From Spiribacter curvatus (GTDB taxonomy: Bacteria; Pseudomonadota; Gammaproteobacteria; Nitrococcales; Nitrococcaceae): a DNA stretch of 64,000 bases. Within the stretch, counting starts at the first letter, position 1; the number at the start of each line of letters is the position of its first letter. The notes under the pieces are model-generated. The model was given only the letters and a program-made list of their open reading frames with translations, was not told where the DNA came from and did not search any database. This document shows, piece by piece, positions 1 to 8,537 of the stretch. The DNA is taken from the NCBI RefSeq assembly GCF_000485905.1, contig NC_022664.1:930001-994000 (forward strand), written 5' to 3'. Made by a program: the position numbers and the translations under genes.

Positions 1-404
1 ATGGCAACCGCAGCCGACGGGGTCGTCGGGGCGGTCGTCGTCGGCGGCGCGGCGGTAGCAGCGGTAACGGCAGTGACGACAATGGCGCAGAGCAGGCACT
101 GGATTCGGAGTCCGCGTCCGCCGATCCGGCGCCGGCGGACGTCAGGCAGCCGTCCGAGCCGGAGCCAGAGTCGAAGCCGGAGCCGGAGCCAAAGTCGGAG
201 CCAAAGTCGGAGCCGCAGTCAGGGTCAGCGGACGAGCTGGCGCAGGATAAGCCCAAGCGGCGTCGCTCCCGGTCAGGCAGCGGCCGTCCCCGCAAGGCAG
301 AGACAACCGCCGAGACACCGGCGAGTGCCGGGCCGGCAGCGCCGGCGGGAGATCCGCGCCGCTGGTCGGGTCGCCCGCGTCTGCCCTCAGAGACGGGCGA
401 TTAG
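1..404 (+). CDS. rne: Ribonuclease E, C-terminal tail (partial, 5' end outside window)
   Basis: This is the end of a long gene entering from the left; the coding frame starts at base 3 and stops with TAG at 402-404. What is visible is low-complexity: an Arg/Gly-rich start (RRGRRGGRRRRRGG), an acidic Ser/Ala/Asp stretch, a Pro/Glu/Lys/Ser repeat (SEPKSEPKSEP type), then a basic KPKRRRSRSGSGRPRK segment. Such an unstructured Arg-rich and Pro/Glu-rich tail is typical of the degradosome-scaffold half of RNase E, which binds RNA and partner proteins. In Pseudomonas rne lies beside ptpA-kdsB-lpxK, as here. The catalytic half is not in the window, so the identification rests on composition and synteny. 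The stop overlaps the stop of the convergent phosphatase gene by three bases. Confidence 0.75.
   Translation, partial: GNRSRRGRRGGRRRRRGGSSGNGSDDNGAEQALDSESASADPAPADVRQPSEPEPESKPEPEPKSEPKSEPQSGSADELAQDKPKRRRSRSGSGRPRKAETTAETPASAGPAAPAGDPRRWSGRPRLPSETGD
153..219 (+). repeat. Short GAGCCGGAGCCAAAGTCG-type repeat inside rne tail
   Basis: Several near-copies of a 6-12 bp motif (gagccg / gagcca / aagtcg) follow each other in frame and encode alternating Glu-Pro-Lys-Ser residues. It is an expandable coding microrepeat in the disordered tail of the RNase E gene, not a mobile element. Confidence 0.6.
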
Positions 405-880
405 TCGTCGGCCGAGGCTCTCAGGTGATCCATCAGGCCATTCGCCGCGTTGTCGATGAGCTCGTAGACGCGGCGAAAGCCTGAATCACCGCCGAAATAG
501 GGATCCGGCACCCAGTCGACCTGCTGCGCCGATTCCGCGTAGCTCAGCATCGGCCGGATCTTCGCCCGTTGGGCACTGGGTGCCTCAGCCCGCAGCCACT
601 CATAATTGCCCTCGTCCATCGCCAGGACGACATCGAAGAACTCGAAATCGAAGCCATCCACCTGCCGGGCGCGCAGATCGCTGATGTCGATACCCTGCTC
701 TGCCATCAGCGCCTGTGCGCGTCGATCCGGTGCCTTTCCGAGGTGATAGCTGTGGGTACCGGCGGAATCGGTGGCGATCTGACCGGTCAGACCCTCAACA
801 CGCAGTCGCTCCCGGACAATCCCCTCGGCGATCGGTGAGCGACAGATATTGCCCATACATACAAACAGTACCCGCGACAT
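401..880 (-). CDS. Low-molecular-weight protein-tyrosine phosphatase
   Basis: A 159-residue protein of the LMW-PTP (Wzb/Etp/PtpA) family. The P-loop C8-MGNIC-R14-S gives nucleophile Cys8 and phosphate-binding Arg14, and the DPY motif around residues 126-128 carries the general acid Asp. Cytoplasmic phosphatases of this family dephosphorylate tyrosine kinases of polysaccharide export or other envelope enzymes. No Wzc-type kinase gene is visible here, so the substrate is unknown. It is the last gene of the lipid A/Kdo run, 3 bp after kdsB, an arrangement also known from Pseudomonas (ptpA-kdsB-lpxK). A GGAG 8 bases before the ATG supports the start. Confidence 0.9.
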   Translation of the reverse strand: MSRVLFVCMGNICRSPIAEGIVRERLRVEGLTGQIATDSAGTHSYHLGKAPDRRAQALMAEQGIDISDLRARQVDGFDFEFFDVVLAMDEGNYEWLRAEAPSAQRAKIRPMLSYAESAQQVDWVPDPYFGGDSGFRRVYELIDNAANGLMDHLRASADD

Positions 881-883
881 TGA

Positions 884-1648
884 TTACTCTCCAGTTGTCG
901 GTTTGGGACCGATGGCGGCTTCCGCCATCGCAAGGTCGGCAGCGGTATCAATACCCGGACCGGGGCGCTCCCTGGCATCGGCTACCTGAATGTGGATACC
1001 GGCCTGGAGCACACGCAACTGCTCGAGCTGTTCGATCCCTTCCAGTGGGCTGGGCGGCAGGGCCGGATAATCGCGCAGAAACCCCGCCCGATAGGCATAA
1101 ATCCCCAGATGCCGCCGCGCGACCGCGTAGAGCGCTTCAGCATCTCCATGACGATCCCAGGGAATGGCGGCGCGACTGAAGTACAGCGCCCGCCCGTTAT
1201 GGTCGGCCACCAGCTTGACCGCATGCGGATCATGCATCTCATCACTGTCCACGACCGCGGTCGCGAGCGTTGCCATGGCCGCTACTGGTGTCGATGCCAG
1301 TGTCGTGGCCACCTGGGCCAGCAGCACAGGGGGCATGAGGGGTTCGTCACCCTGAAGATTGACGACGATGGTGTCAGCGGCGAATCCACGCTGCCCCACT
1401 ACCTCGGCGATGCGCTCGGTACCACTCGTATGATCTGCAGCCGTCATGCAGCAGTCAGCGCCGAGAGCGGTGACCCGCTCGGCGATCGCATCATCATCGG
1501 TTGCCACGATGACCCGCTCAGCACCGCTTTCGATCGCCCGCCGCCAGACATGCTCAATCACTGGCCGCCCGCCCAGGGGCAGCAGCGGCTTACCCGGCAG
1601 CCGGACGGATGCGGAGCGTGCTGGGATCACTACGGTGAAGTCGGTCAT
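884..1648 (-). CDS. kdsB: 3-deoxy-manno-octulosonate cytidylyltransferase (CMP-Kdo synthetase)
   Basis: KdsB activates Kdo with CTP to give CMP-Kdo, the donor used by WaaA for the LPS inner core; it is cytoplasmic. The 254-residue length is normal. The N-terminal nucleotide-binding motif IPARSASVRLPGKPL and the QGDEPLM motif near residue 100 are present. Its ATG overlaps the lpxK stop in an ATGA junction, indicating translational coupling. The other Kdo gene, kdsA, lies about 48 kb away in the same window. Confidence 0.95.
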   Translation of the reverse strand: MTDFTVVIPARSASVRLPGKPLLPLGGRPVIEHVWRRAIESGAERVIVATDDDAIAERVTALGADCCMTAADHTSGTERIAEVVGQRGFAADTIVVNLQGDEPLMPPVLLAQVATTLASTPVAAMATLATAVVDSDEMHDPHAVKLVADHNGRALYFSRAAIPWDRHGDAEALYAVARRHLGIYAYRAGFLRDYPALPPSPLEGIEQLEQLRVLQAGIHIQVADARERPGPGIDTAADLAMAEAAIGPKPTTGE

Positions 1649-2637
1649 GGCATCCTCTGTCGATCATTGAATCGCTGTTGCGCCCGGTCCAGAAGCCGCA
1701 CGAGAAAGGCTGCGGATGCATCGTCCGGTCGAGCGGCAACCGGAAGATACCAGCTGGCTGGCGGCGCGATCGCCCGGCATTTAACGGCATCTTTTTCGGT
1801 CATGATCAGCGCTGCATCATCGGCCAACCGCAGATCAGAAGCCCGGTATCGGTGATGATCGTCGAATGCGTGCGCGACGACGTCGAATCCCATCGCCCGC
1901 AGGGTGTCGAAAAAGCGCGCCGGATGGCCGATTCCCGCTACGCCATGCACGCGATCGCCGCTGACCGGCGGCGCTGCGTGAGTGGGGCCGATGGGTTCGA
2001 GCTCATTCGCCATGAGCGCGAAACAGTGTCCGATCCCATCCACCGGCCCACCCTGGCCGATGACATCGTCCACCTCGCGGAGCCGCGCTAGGGGCTCGCG
2101 CAACGGGCCGGCGGGCAGACAGCGGGCATTGCCGTGACCGCGTCGGGCATCGACCACGACAATCTCGACATCGCGCGCCAGCCGGTAGTGCTGCAGACCG
2201 TCATCGCTGATGACCAGATCGACACCGCCGCCGGCGATCAGGGCCTCGGCCGCTGCGGCGCGGTCACGCCCAATCATGACCGGAGAGCCGGTGCGGCGCG
2301 CGATCAGGACGGCCTCATCGCCCACTTGCCCGGGATCACTCTCGGCGGTGACCGGTGTGATGTCTGCCGCACGGCCTCCGTAGCCACGCAGCACCACACC
2401 GGGTCGCCAGCCCCGGGCGGCAGCCGCTGACACCAGCCAGATTACTAATGGCGTCTTACCGGTTCCGCCCACCGCGAGATTGCCGACCACCACGACCGGC
2501 GCCGAGAGGGGGCGGGCGATCGGTTCAAGTCGGCGGCGCCGGCGTGCAGCGACATGACAGAAGAGCCATTCCAGCGGTCTGAGCAGCCTGGCGATCAGAC
2601 CATGACGGGCCCAGAAGCCGGGCCAGTGCCTAGTCAT
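1645..2637 (-). CDS. lpxK: Tetraacyldisaccharide 4'-kinase
   Basis: LpxK phosphorylates the 4' position of the lipid A disaccharide at the inner face of the inner membrane. The product is 330 residues if started at the ATG at 2637 (MTRHWPGFWARHG), which matches family N-termini and overlaps the msbA stop by 8 bp. A longer reading frame begins upstream but lies inside msbA. An N-terminal hydrophobic patch (LLRPLEWLFCHVAA) is the membrane-association region; the P-loop GGTGKT is at about 57-62, and the family motif SDDGLQHY follows. It sits between msbA and kdsB, coupling lipid A completion with flipping. Confidence 0.95.
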   Translation of the reverse strand: MTRHWPGFWARHGLIARLLRPLEWLFCHVAARRRRRLEPIARPLSAPVVVVGNLAVGGTGKTPLVIWLVSAAAARGWRPGVVLRGYGGRAADITPVTAESDPGQVGDEAVLIARRTGSPVMIGRDRAAAAEALIAGGGVDLVISDDGLQHYRLARDVEIVVVDARRGHGNARCLPAGPLREPLARLREVDDVIGQGGPVDGIGHCFALMANELEPIGPTHAAPPVSGDRVHGVAGIGHPARFFDTLRAMGFDVVAHAFDDHHRYRASDLRLADDAALIMTEKDAVKCRAIAPPASWYLPVAARPDDASAAFLVRLLDRAQQRFNDRQRMP

Positions 2638-4414
2638 CGTCCGCCTGCGACCACTCACTGCGGAACTGCAGCCGATGCAGTGCCGCGTAATGCCCGCGGC
2701 TCGCGATGAGTTCGGCATGCGTGCCCTGCTCCACCACCCGACCGGCATCAAGGACAACAATGCGGTCGGCGCGCTCAATCGTCGACAGGCGATGGGCGAT
2801 CACCAGCGTCGTACGGCCACGGATCAGTCGCTCGAGGGCCGACTGGATATGCTGTTCCGACTCGGAGTCCAGTGCCGAGGTGGCCTCGTCGAGGATCAGT
2901 ACCGGTGCGTCCTTGAGCAGCGCCCGGGCGATCGCCAGTCGCTGGCGCTGGCCACCGGAGAGCTGAACGCCATCGGCACCGATCAAGGTGTCGAATCCGG
3001 CCGGCAGCTCCTCGATGAAGCCACGGGCATTGGCCGCCTCGGCCGCGGCAACGATGGCCGAGCGCGGCGGCAGCGGATCCTGGCCATAGGCGATATTCTC
3101 AGCGATGGTGGTGTTGAATAGCACCACCTGTTGTCCCACCAGTGCGAGCTGCCGCCGCAGCGCATCCAGCCGATAATCCGATAGCGCTACGCCATCGAGG
3201 CGGATCTCGCCGTCCGTGGGCTCATAGAATCGAGGCAGCAGGTTGACGAGCGTTGTCTTGCCGCTCCCCGAGCGGCCGACAATGGCAACCGTCTCGCCGG
3301 CGGGGATCTCCAGGTCAATGGCATCGAGCACTGTGGTCGCCCCCGCGCCGTAGGCGAAACTCACGTGCCGGAACGTGATCTGCCCATCAACGCGATCCGG
3401 CGCGTAATCACCATGATCGACCTCGGGCGGCTCATCGATGATCTCGAAAATACTCTCGCCGGCGGCAATACCACGCTGTATTTCAGCGTGAACCCGGGTG
3501 AGTCGCTTGAGTGGCTGGAGCAGCAACATCATCGCAGTGATGAAAGACACGAACGTACCCACGCTGACGGTTGTCACGCTGCCCTGCGCCGTCGCCAGCC
3601 AGACCACGATGGATAACGCCAGTGCCGCGCAGAACTGCACAACCGGCGTACTCAGAGCCTGTGTGCTCGCGAATTTCATGAACTGATCGGTATTGCGCTG
3701 GTTCGCGGCCTCAAAACGTGTCCGCTCAACCGCCTGCGCGCCGTGCATGCGCACCTCGTCACTGCCCTCGATCGCCTCCTCGGCGACGTAGGCGATGCTG
3801 CCCACCGATTGCTGGATAGTGTGACTCAGGCGCCGGAAGCGTTTGCTGACGTAGAGCACCACTCCGATCACCACCGGGCCGAGCAGCATGAACGTGAGCG
3901 TCAGCGACCAGCTGAGCCAGGCCATGTAGGCGAGCAGGAAGATCACCGTCGCGCTGTCACGGATGATGATCACCATGGCATTGGTACCGGCCTGGGCGAC
4001 CTGCTCGACGTTGTAGGTCAGGCGTGACAGCAGCATGCCCGAAGAGATGTCGTCGAAATAGCGCCGCGGCAGGGTCAGCACCCGCGCAAACACCTCGCCA
4101 CGCAGCTGCGCGATGACCCGCCGACTCACCCAGGCCGTCCCATACTGCGCGGCGAAACTGCTGACGCCGCGAACCAGGAAAATGCCAAGGACCCCGAGGG
4201 GAATCAGCTGCAGCACCGCCGGATCGCGCTCCACGAAACCGGCATCGAGCATGGGTTTGATCAGCCAGGCGAAGCCCGCCTCGCTCGCCCCAGTGATCAG
4301 CATACCGACCACAGCCACCACCGCGACCCGCCAGTGGACAAGGACATAGCTGATCAGTCGGCGGTAGATCTGCATTCCCGTGGCGACCTGCGTACCGCTG
4401 GACGATCCGCTCAT
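2630..4414 (-). CDS. msbA: Lipid A export permease/ATP-binding protein MsbA
   Basis: A 594-residue half-transporter with an N-terminal six-helix membrane domain and a C-terminal ABC domain: Walker A GRSGSGKT at 380-387, signature LSGGQ at 485-489, Walker B LILDE at 506-510 and the switch His in IAHRLS near 541. MsbA flips core-lipid A across the inner membrane. Position between exbD and lpxK is the conserved gammaproteobacterial arrangement and supports MsbA over a generic multidrug exporter. Its ATG overlaps the exbD stop (ATGA). Confidence 0.94.
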   Translation of the reverse strand: MSGSSSGTQVATGMQIYRRLISYVLVHWRVAVVAVVGMLITGASEAGFAWLIKPMLDAGFVERDPAVLQLIPLGVLGIFLVRGVSSFAAQYGTAWVSRRVIAQLRGEVFARVLTLPRRYFDDISSGMLLSRLTYNVEQVAQAGTNAMVIIIRDSATVIFLLAYMAWLSWSLTLTFMLLGPVVIGVVLYVSKRFRRLSHTIQQSVGSIAYVAEEAIEGSDEVRMHGAQAVERTRFEAANQRNTDQFMKFASTQALSTPVVQFCAALALSIVVWLATAQGSVTTVSVGTFVSFITAMMLLLQPLKRLTRVHAEIQRGIAAGESIFEIIDEPPEVDHGDYAPDRVDGQITFRHVSFAYGAGATTVLDAIDLEIPAGETVAIVGRSGSGKTTLVNLLPRFYEPTDGEIRLDGVALSDYRLDALRRQLALVGQQVVLFNTTIAENIAYGQDPLPPRSAIVAAAEAANARGFIEELPAGFDTLIGADGVQLSGGQRQRLAIARALLKDAPVLILDEATSALDSESEQHIQSALERLIRGRTTLVIAHRLSTIERADRIVVLDAGRVVEQGTHAELIASRGHYAALHRLQFRSEWSQADDD

Positions 4415-4833
4415 GGTCTTTCGCCCTGCCCGGTCGTCGCGATGCTCACGCTTGCAAAGCCGCTCTGCCCCGCCTGATCCATCACCCGCAGTACCCGACC
4501 GTGGGGCACCGCCCGGTCGGCGCGGATGAGTAGACGATCAGCCGCTGCCGTTCGCTCAGCGCGGGCTGATGCAAGCGCTCGGCGAAGCGCTGTTGCGGTG
4601 TTGCCAATGGCTGATCCGTCAATGCGCAGATCTCCATCGGCACCAATCACGATCTCGACCGGCGAGGTCTGTACAGGTGCACCGCTCTGCGCGCTCGGCA
4701 GAGTGACCTCGAGCGCCTCGCGATCGGTGAACGTCGTGGTGACCACGAAAAAGACCAGCATCAGGAACACCACATCGATGAGCGGCGTGAGATTGATCTC
4801 GGGATCCTCAGGCTCGCGGGTGCTCAGCCTCAT
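4411..4833 (-). CDS. exbD: Biopolymer transport protein ExbD/TolR family
   Basis: A 140-residue single-span protein. The N-terminal cytoplasmic part is followed by a membrane helix starting at LTPLIDVVFLMLVFFVV, with Asp20 as the conserved proton-pathway residue of ExbD/TolR, and then a periplasmic domain. With ExbB it forms a proton-driven stator that energises an outer-membrane process through a TonB- or TolA-like partner; none is encoded nearby. In Pseudomonas this pair also lies between comEC and the lipid A genes, with unsettled function there. It overlaps both neighbours by ATGA junctions. Confidence 0.9.
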   Translation of the reverse strand: MRLSTREPEDPEINLTPLIDVVFLMLVFFVVTTTFTDREALEVTLPSAQSGAPVQTSPVEIVIGADGDLRIDGSAIGNTATALRRALASARAERTAAADRLLIRADRAVPHGRVLRVMDQAGQSGFASVSIATTGQGERP

Positions 4834-5453
4834 GCCGGTCCCATCGCAGTCGTATGCCGGGTGAGCACATCGGCGAGCTTCAGTGCCTCACGCTCGATGG
4901 CGACGACCAGGCGGTTGGCGCGGCCGCGCAGGTAGCGATGCGCCGCGACGCTCGGGATCGCGACACTCAACCCAGCTCCAGTGGTGATGAGCGCCTCGCC
5001 GATGCCTCCTGCGAGCGCACGATTGTCACCAAGGCCTTGAGCATCAATGGCGCTGAATACATCGATCATGCCGATGACCGTCCCCAGTAGGCCCAATAGC
5101 GGAGTCACCGCTGCGATGGTCCCCAGTGTATTGAGGTGCCGCTCGAGCTGCATGGCCTCGACACGGCCGACCTCTTCGATGCGCTCGAGCATCGCCGAAC
5201 GCGGGCCGTTCGCGTGGCTCACCCCGGCCGCGATCACCCGCCCCAGTGGCGAGCCCGCGCGCAGGCGGCGTAGATTGACCGGGCCCAGCGCATCGGTGGC
5301 CACCAGTCGCCAGACCTCGGGGACGAGGTCCGCCGGTGCCACGCGACGGCTGCGCAGTATCCACGCCCGTTCGATGATGATCGCGATGGCGAGGATGGAG
5401 CAGAGAATGATGGGGGCCATAACCCAACCACCGGTACCGATCAGTTCCCACAC
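4830..5453 (-). CDS. exbB: MotA/TolQ/ExbB proton channel family protein
   Basis: A 207-residue inner-membrane protein. It begins MWELIGTGGWVMAPIILCSILAIAIIIERAW, a typical ExbB N-terminus with first helix, and has two further helices around GTIAAVTPLLGLLGTVIGMI and the GGIGEALITTGAGLSVAIPSVAA segment characteristic of the MotA/TolQ/ExbB family. It is the partner of the following exbD. The start overlaps the comEC 3' end by 13 bp. Confidence 0.92.
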   Translation of the reverse strand: MWELIGTGGWVMAPIILCSILAIAIIIERAWILRSRRVAPADLVPEVWRLVATDALGPVNLRRLRAGSPLGRVIAAGVSHANGPRSAMLERIEEVGRVEAMQLERHLNTLGTIAAVTPLLGLLGTVIGMIDVFSAIDAQGLGDNRALAGGIGEALITTGAGLSVAIPSVAAHRYLRGRANRLVVAIEREALKLADVLTRHTTAMGPA

Positions 5454-7804
5454 GTTGGTTGGCGCGACTCCATGGATGCCCCAGGATAAGGTCGTTGATC
5501 ATAATGGATTCCCGGGCCGTCCTGAAAGCGTCCACGCCGGGGGTATGCATGGAGCAGGCCGCGCCCTGGTCCCCGTGCTGCCTGCCAGCGTGGCGACCGA
5601 CCGCCCACGAGCTCGAGTCGCAGCGCCCCCTGCAGACCGGTGTCGTGGATCGGGATGTTGCGACAGCGCAGACGCTCAATCACTGCCGTGTGCGGCATGC
5701 CATAGGCATTGCGATAACCCGCCGAGATAATGGTCCGCTGGGGCGCGGCGGCCGCCAGGAGTACCGGACCGCTCGCAGTCCGACTGCCATGGTGAGGGGC
5801 CTCCAGCGCGACCACCGGCGTCTCGATCCTGGCCGCAATGCGACGCTCGATGGCATGGTCGATATCACCGGTAAAAAGCACATCACCCGCCACCGAGCGC
5901 AGCCGCAGAACGCAGGAGGCCGCGTTGCCCTGCCTGAGCGCAGGGTCATCGGGCCAGAGATAGTCAAACCGGACGCCGTCCACGCGCCAGTGCTGGCCGG
6001 CACGGCAGCGCCGCGCTTCCGGGAACCGCTTGAGTGGCTCACCAACGTCAACCCGATCGATTGCCACCGCATCATCCAGCGCGGCGACACCACCGCGATG
6101 ATCCCGATCGGCGTGGGTGACGATCAACCGGTCGATTCGCTCGATCCCCTGCGCCTCAAGGAACGGAATCAACGAGAATGCCGCCGCATTGGCACCCCCT
6201 GACCAGGCCGGTCCAGTATCAATCACCAGGGTATGGCGCCGGGTCTCGATCACCGCCGCATTGCCCTGCCCCACCTCCAGCCAGGTGATCGTGGCCGCAC
6301 CGGGCTTGAGTGCATCGGGGCGCGCCAGGAAAAAGACCGCGATCAGGGGCAGCGCCAACGCGCGTAGGGGTGTCGCGCGCGGCAGGATCAGCAGGATCAG
6401 TCCCAGCACCAGTGCCACGATCGTGACTGCGCCGGCGGGATTGAGTGGCCAGTCCGCGACGCCGGCATCAAGCATCGCGCCACCGGCGGCCATCAACGCG
6501 TCGAGCAGTCGCGCAAGCAACGCGAGGATTGGGCCGCCCACGTCGGGCAGGACGAGACTGAGAAGCGCCGCGGTCAGTGCAACAGGTACGATGAAAAACG
6601 AGAACAGCGGCAGCACCAGAAGATTGACCAGCAGGCCCGCGGGGCTCCAGCTGCCGAAGAAAAGCCCCGACAGCGGCGCGAGCCCGATCAGCAGCGCGAC
6701 CTGGATCCGCCAGAGGCCAATGATCGGGCCAGAGCGCCGCCCCCGAAGCGCGGTCAGAATGATGGCGACGGCGAGGAAAGATAACCAGAATCCGGCACCC
6801 AGTGCAGCCGCCGGGTCGATCGACAGGACCGCAGTCGCAGCAATCAGCAGGACCCGCCAGGGCGTCACCCAACGTCCGAGCAGTGCCGCCAGCGCGAGCA
6901 CCGCAAACATCATCAGCGCACGAATCGTTGGCAGCGCGAATCCGGCCATCGCGGCATAGCTGAGCGCCGCCAGGACTGCCACGAGCGAGGCGCTCAGGCG
7001 GCGCCACCCGGGGAGCCGGCCGTACATCCAAAGCCAGCGCCCGACGCCATAACCAAACGCCGCCACCAGACCGATGTGCAGCCCCGAAATCGCCATCAGA
7101 TGGCTGGTGCCACTGGCGCGGAGAATCGCCCAGGTGCGGTCACTGAACCCTCGCCGATCGCCGGTGATCAGCCCTCTGAGCAGAGCGCTCCCCGATCCAG
7201 CGCTGGCACTCAAATGCTGGATATGCCGTGAGAGCCGAGCGCGCCAGTGGACAAGACCGGTCGCGGGTTCGAGTCGCCGGGCCCGGGCCGGGTCGGTGAC
7301 ATAGGCTGTAGCGTCGATATGCTCACTGGCAAGCCAGCGCTCGTAGTCGAATCGCACCGGGTTCATGAACCCGCGCGGTCGGCGTAGACGTAGCGGCAAC
7401 CGCCAGCGCTCACCGGCCGCAACGACTGGTTCATCGGCATACAGACTGATCCGGATGCGTCGCGGTATCCCCTGGCGACGGCCGTCGACTGCCTCGGGAC
7501 GGACAATGAAACGCTGGCGGCCATCGGATTGCTCGGGCAGTGAGATCACACGACCGGTCACCGGGACGGCCTCGTCAGGAGCGATCATCGGGCGTCGTTC
7601 AAGGGCGCTGGCCTGCCCGACGAGCGCGATGATGACACCAACGGCAAGCCAGCCGGGCAGCCGCCAGCCACCCGAGAGCGCCAGAGACGGAAGCAGGGTC
7701 GCGATGACGAGCAGCCCGGGCGCCAGCCACATGGGGCTGAGGACGGCGAGGATCAGTCCGGCAAGCAGTGCCGCAAGGGTGTCGCCAATACTCCCCACAG
7801 CCAC
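5441..7804 (-). CDS. comEC: DNA internalization-related competence protein ComEC/Rec2
   Basis: A 787-residue polytopic membrane protein. The order is an N-terminal helix pair with an extracytoplasmic DUF4131-type domain, a competence-domain membrane channel (ISGLHIGLVAAFGYGVGRW is the hallmark helix), and a C-terminal metallo-beta-lactamase-like domain with THADRDHRGG and FTGDID motifs. ComEC transports single-stranded DNA across the inner membrane during transformation. No pilus or comEA gene is visible here, so competence itself is not shown. It follows lolD by 46 bp. Confidence 0.92.
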   Translation of the reverse strand: MAVGSIGDTLAALLAGLILAVLSPMWLAPGLLVIATLLPSLALSGGWRLPGWLAVGVIIALVGQASALERRPMIAPDEAVPVTGRVISLPEQSDGRQRFIVRPEAVDGRRQGIPRRIRISLYADEPVVAAGERWRLPLRLRRPRGFMNPVRFDYERWLASEHIDATAYVTDPARARRLEPATGLVHWRARLSRHIQHLSASAGSGSALLRGLITGDRRGFSDRTWAILRASGTSHLMAISGLHIGLVAAFGYGVGRWLWMYGRLPGWRRLSASLVAVLAALSYAAMAGFALPTIRALMMFAVLALAALLGRWVTPWRVLLIAATAVLSIDPAAALGAGFWLSFLAVAIILTALRGRRSGPIIGLWRIQVALLIGLAPLSGLFFGSWSPAGLLVNLLVLPLFSFFIVPVALTAALLSLVLPDVGGPILALLARLLDALMAAGGAMLDAGVADWPLNPAGAVTIVALVLGLILLILPRATPLRALALPLIAVFFLARPDALKPGAATITWLEVGQGNAAVIETRRHTLVIDTGPAWSGGANAAAFSLIPFLEAQGIERIDRLIVTHADRDHRGGVAALDDAVAIDRVDVGEPLKRFPEARRCRAGQHWRVDGVRFDYLWPDDPALRQGNAASCVLRLRSVAGDVLFTGDIDHAIERRIAARIETPVVALEAPHHGSRTASGPVLLAAAAPQRTIISAGYRNAYGMPHTAVIERLRCRNIPIHDTGLQGALRLELVGGRSPRWQAARGPGRGLLHAYPRRGRFQDGPGIHYDQRPYPGASMESRQPTCGN

Positions 7805-7850
7805 ATATCGCCCCTGCCATCGTTCAGAGGCGCCAGACTAGCAGCGACGC

Positions 7851-8537
7851 TCAGACGGTCTGCAGCCATCCGTCGGCGAGATTCATCCGCCGGTCCATCC
7901 GCGCCGCAACCTCCAGATCATGAGTCACCAGTACGACACTGGTCTCATTGGCGCGATTGAGTGACTGGAACAGCGCCAGCACCGACTCGGCGGTCTGATC
8001 ATCAAGATTACCCGTGGGTTCATCGGCCAGCAGACAGGCAGGCTGGGTCACCAGTGCCCGGGCGATCGCGACCCGCTGGCGTTCACCACCGGAGAGCTCG
8101 CCGGGCTTATGCCGCAAGCGATGATCGAGCCCGACCGACTCGAGCATCGCCGCGGCCGCCGCGCGCGCATCGCGGATGGTCTCACCGCGGATGAGCAGCG
8201 GCATGGCGACATTCTCGAGGGCGCTGAATTCACCGAGCAGATGGTGGAACTGGTAGACGAATCCGAGCGCGCGGTTACGCAGCCGCCCGCGGGCCGCCGC
8301 TCCCAGGTGTTGCACCGGCTGATCGCAGATTCGCACTTCGCCGGCATCGGGATCCTCGAGTCCGCCCAGCAATTGCAGCAGTGTGCTCTTGCCGGACCCC
8401 GAGCGACCGAGGATGGCGATCTGCTCGCCAGGTGCCACCTCGAAATCCAGCTGGCGCAGCACATCAACGGCCAGGCCACCCTCGTGAAAGCCCTTGCCAA
8501 CGTTTCGGCATTCGAGAACCGGTGCCCGATCACTCAT
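7851..8537 (-). CDS. lolD: Lipoprotein-releasing system ATP-binding protein LolD
   Basis: A 228-residue ABC ATPase when started at the ATG at 8537 ([17 protein letters not shown]); a start at 8573 would run deep into the permease gene. Walker [10 protein letters not shown], signature LSGGE and the Walker B segment [13 protein letters not shown] are intact; [10 protein letters not shown] is typical of the LolD/MacB subfamily. It powers extraction of outer-membrane lipoproteins from the inner membrane to LolA. It overlaps the upstream permease gene by 8 bp and is clearly cotranscribed with it. Confidence 0.93.
   Translation of the reverse strand: MSDRAPVLECRNVGKGFHEGGLAVDVLRQLDFEVAPGEQIAILGRSGSGKSTLLQLLGGLEDPDAGEVRICDQPVQHLGAAARGRLRNRALGFVYQFHHLLGEFSALENVAMPLLIRGETIRDARAAAAAMLESVGLDHRLRHKPGELSGGERQRVAIARALVTQPACLLADEPTGNLDDQTAESVLALFQSLNRANETSVVLVTHDLEVAARMDRRMNLADGWLQTV

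Noticed and set aside
1-459. Open frame of 152 codons starting at base 1
   Set aside because: Wrong frame: the Ala/Val-rich then Arg/Ser-rich translation is a shadow of the rne tail, whose frame starts at base 3 and stops at 404.
715-1855. Several 150-290 codon plus-strand frames across kdsB and lpxK
   Set aside because: High-GC antisense shadows; Arg/His/Gly/Asp-rich with no motif, while the minus-strand proteins have full family signatures.
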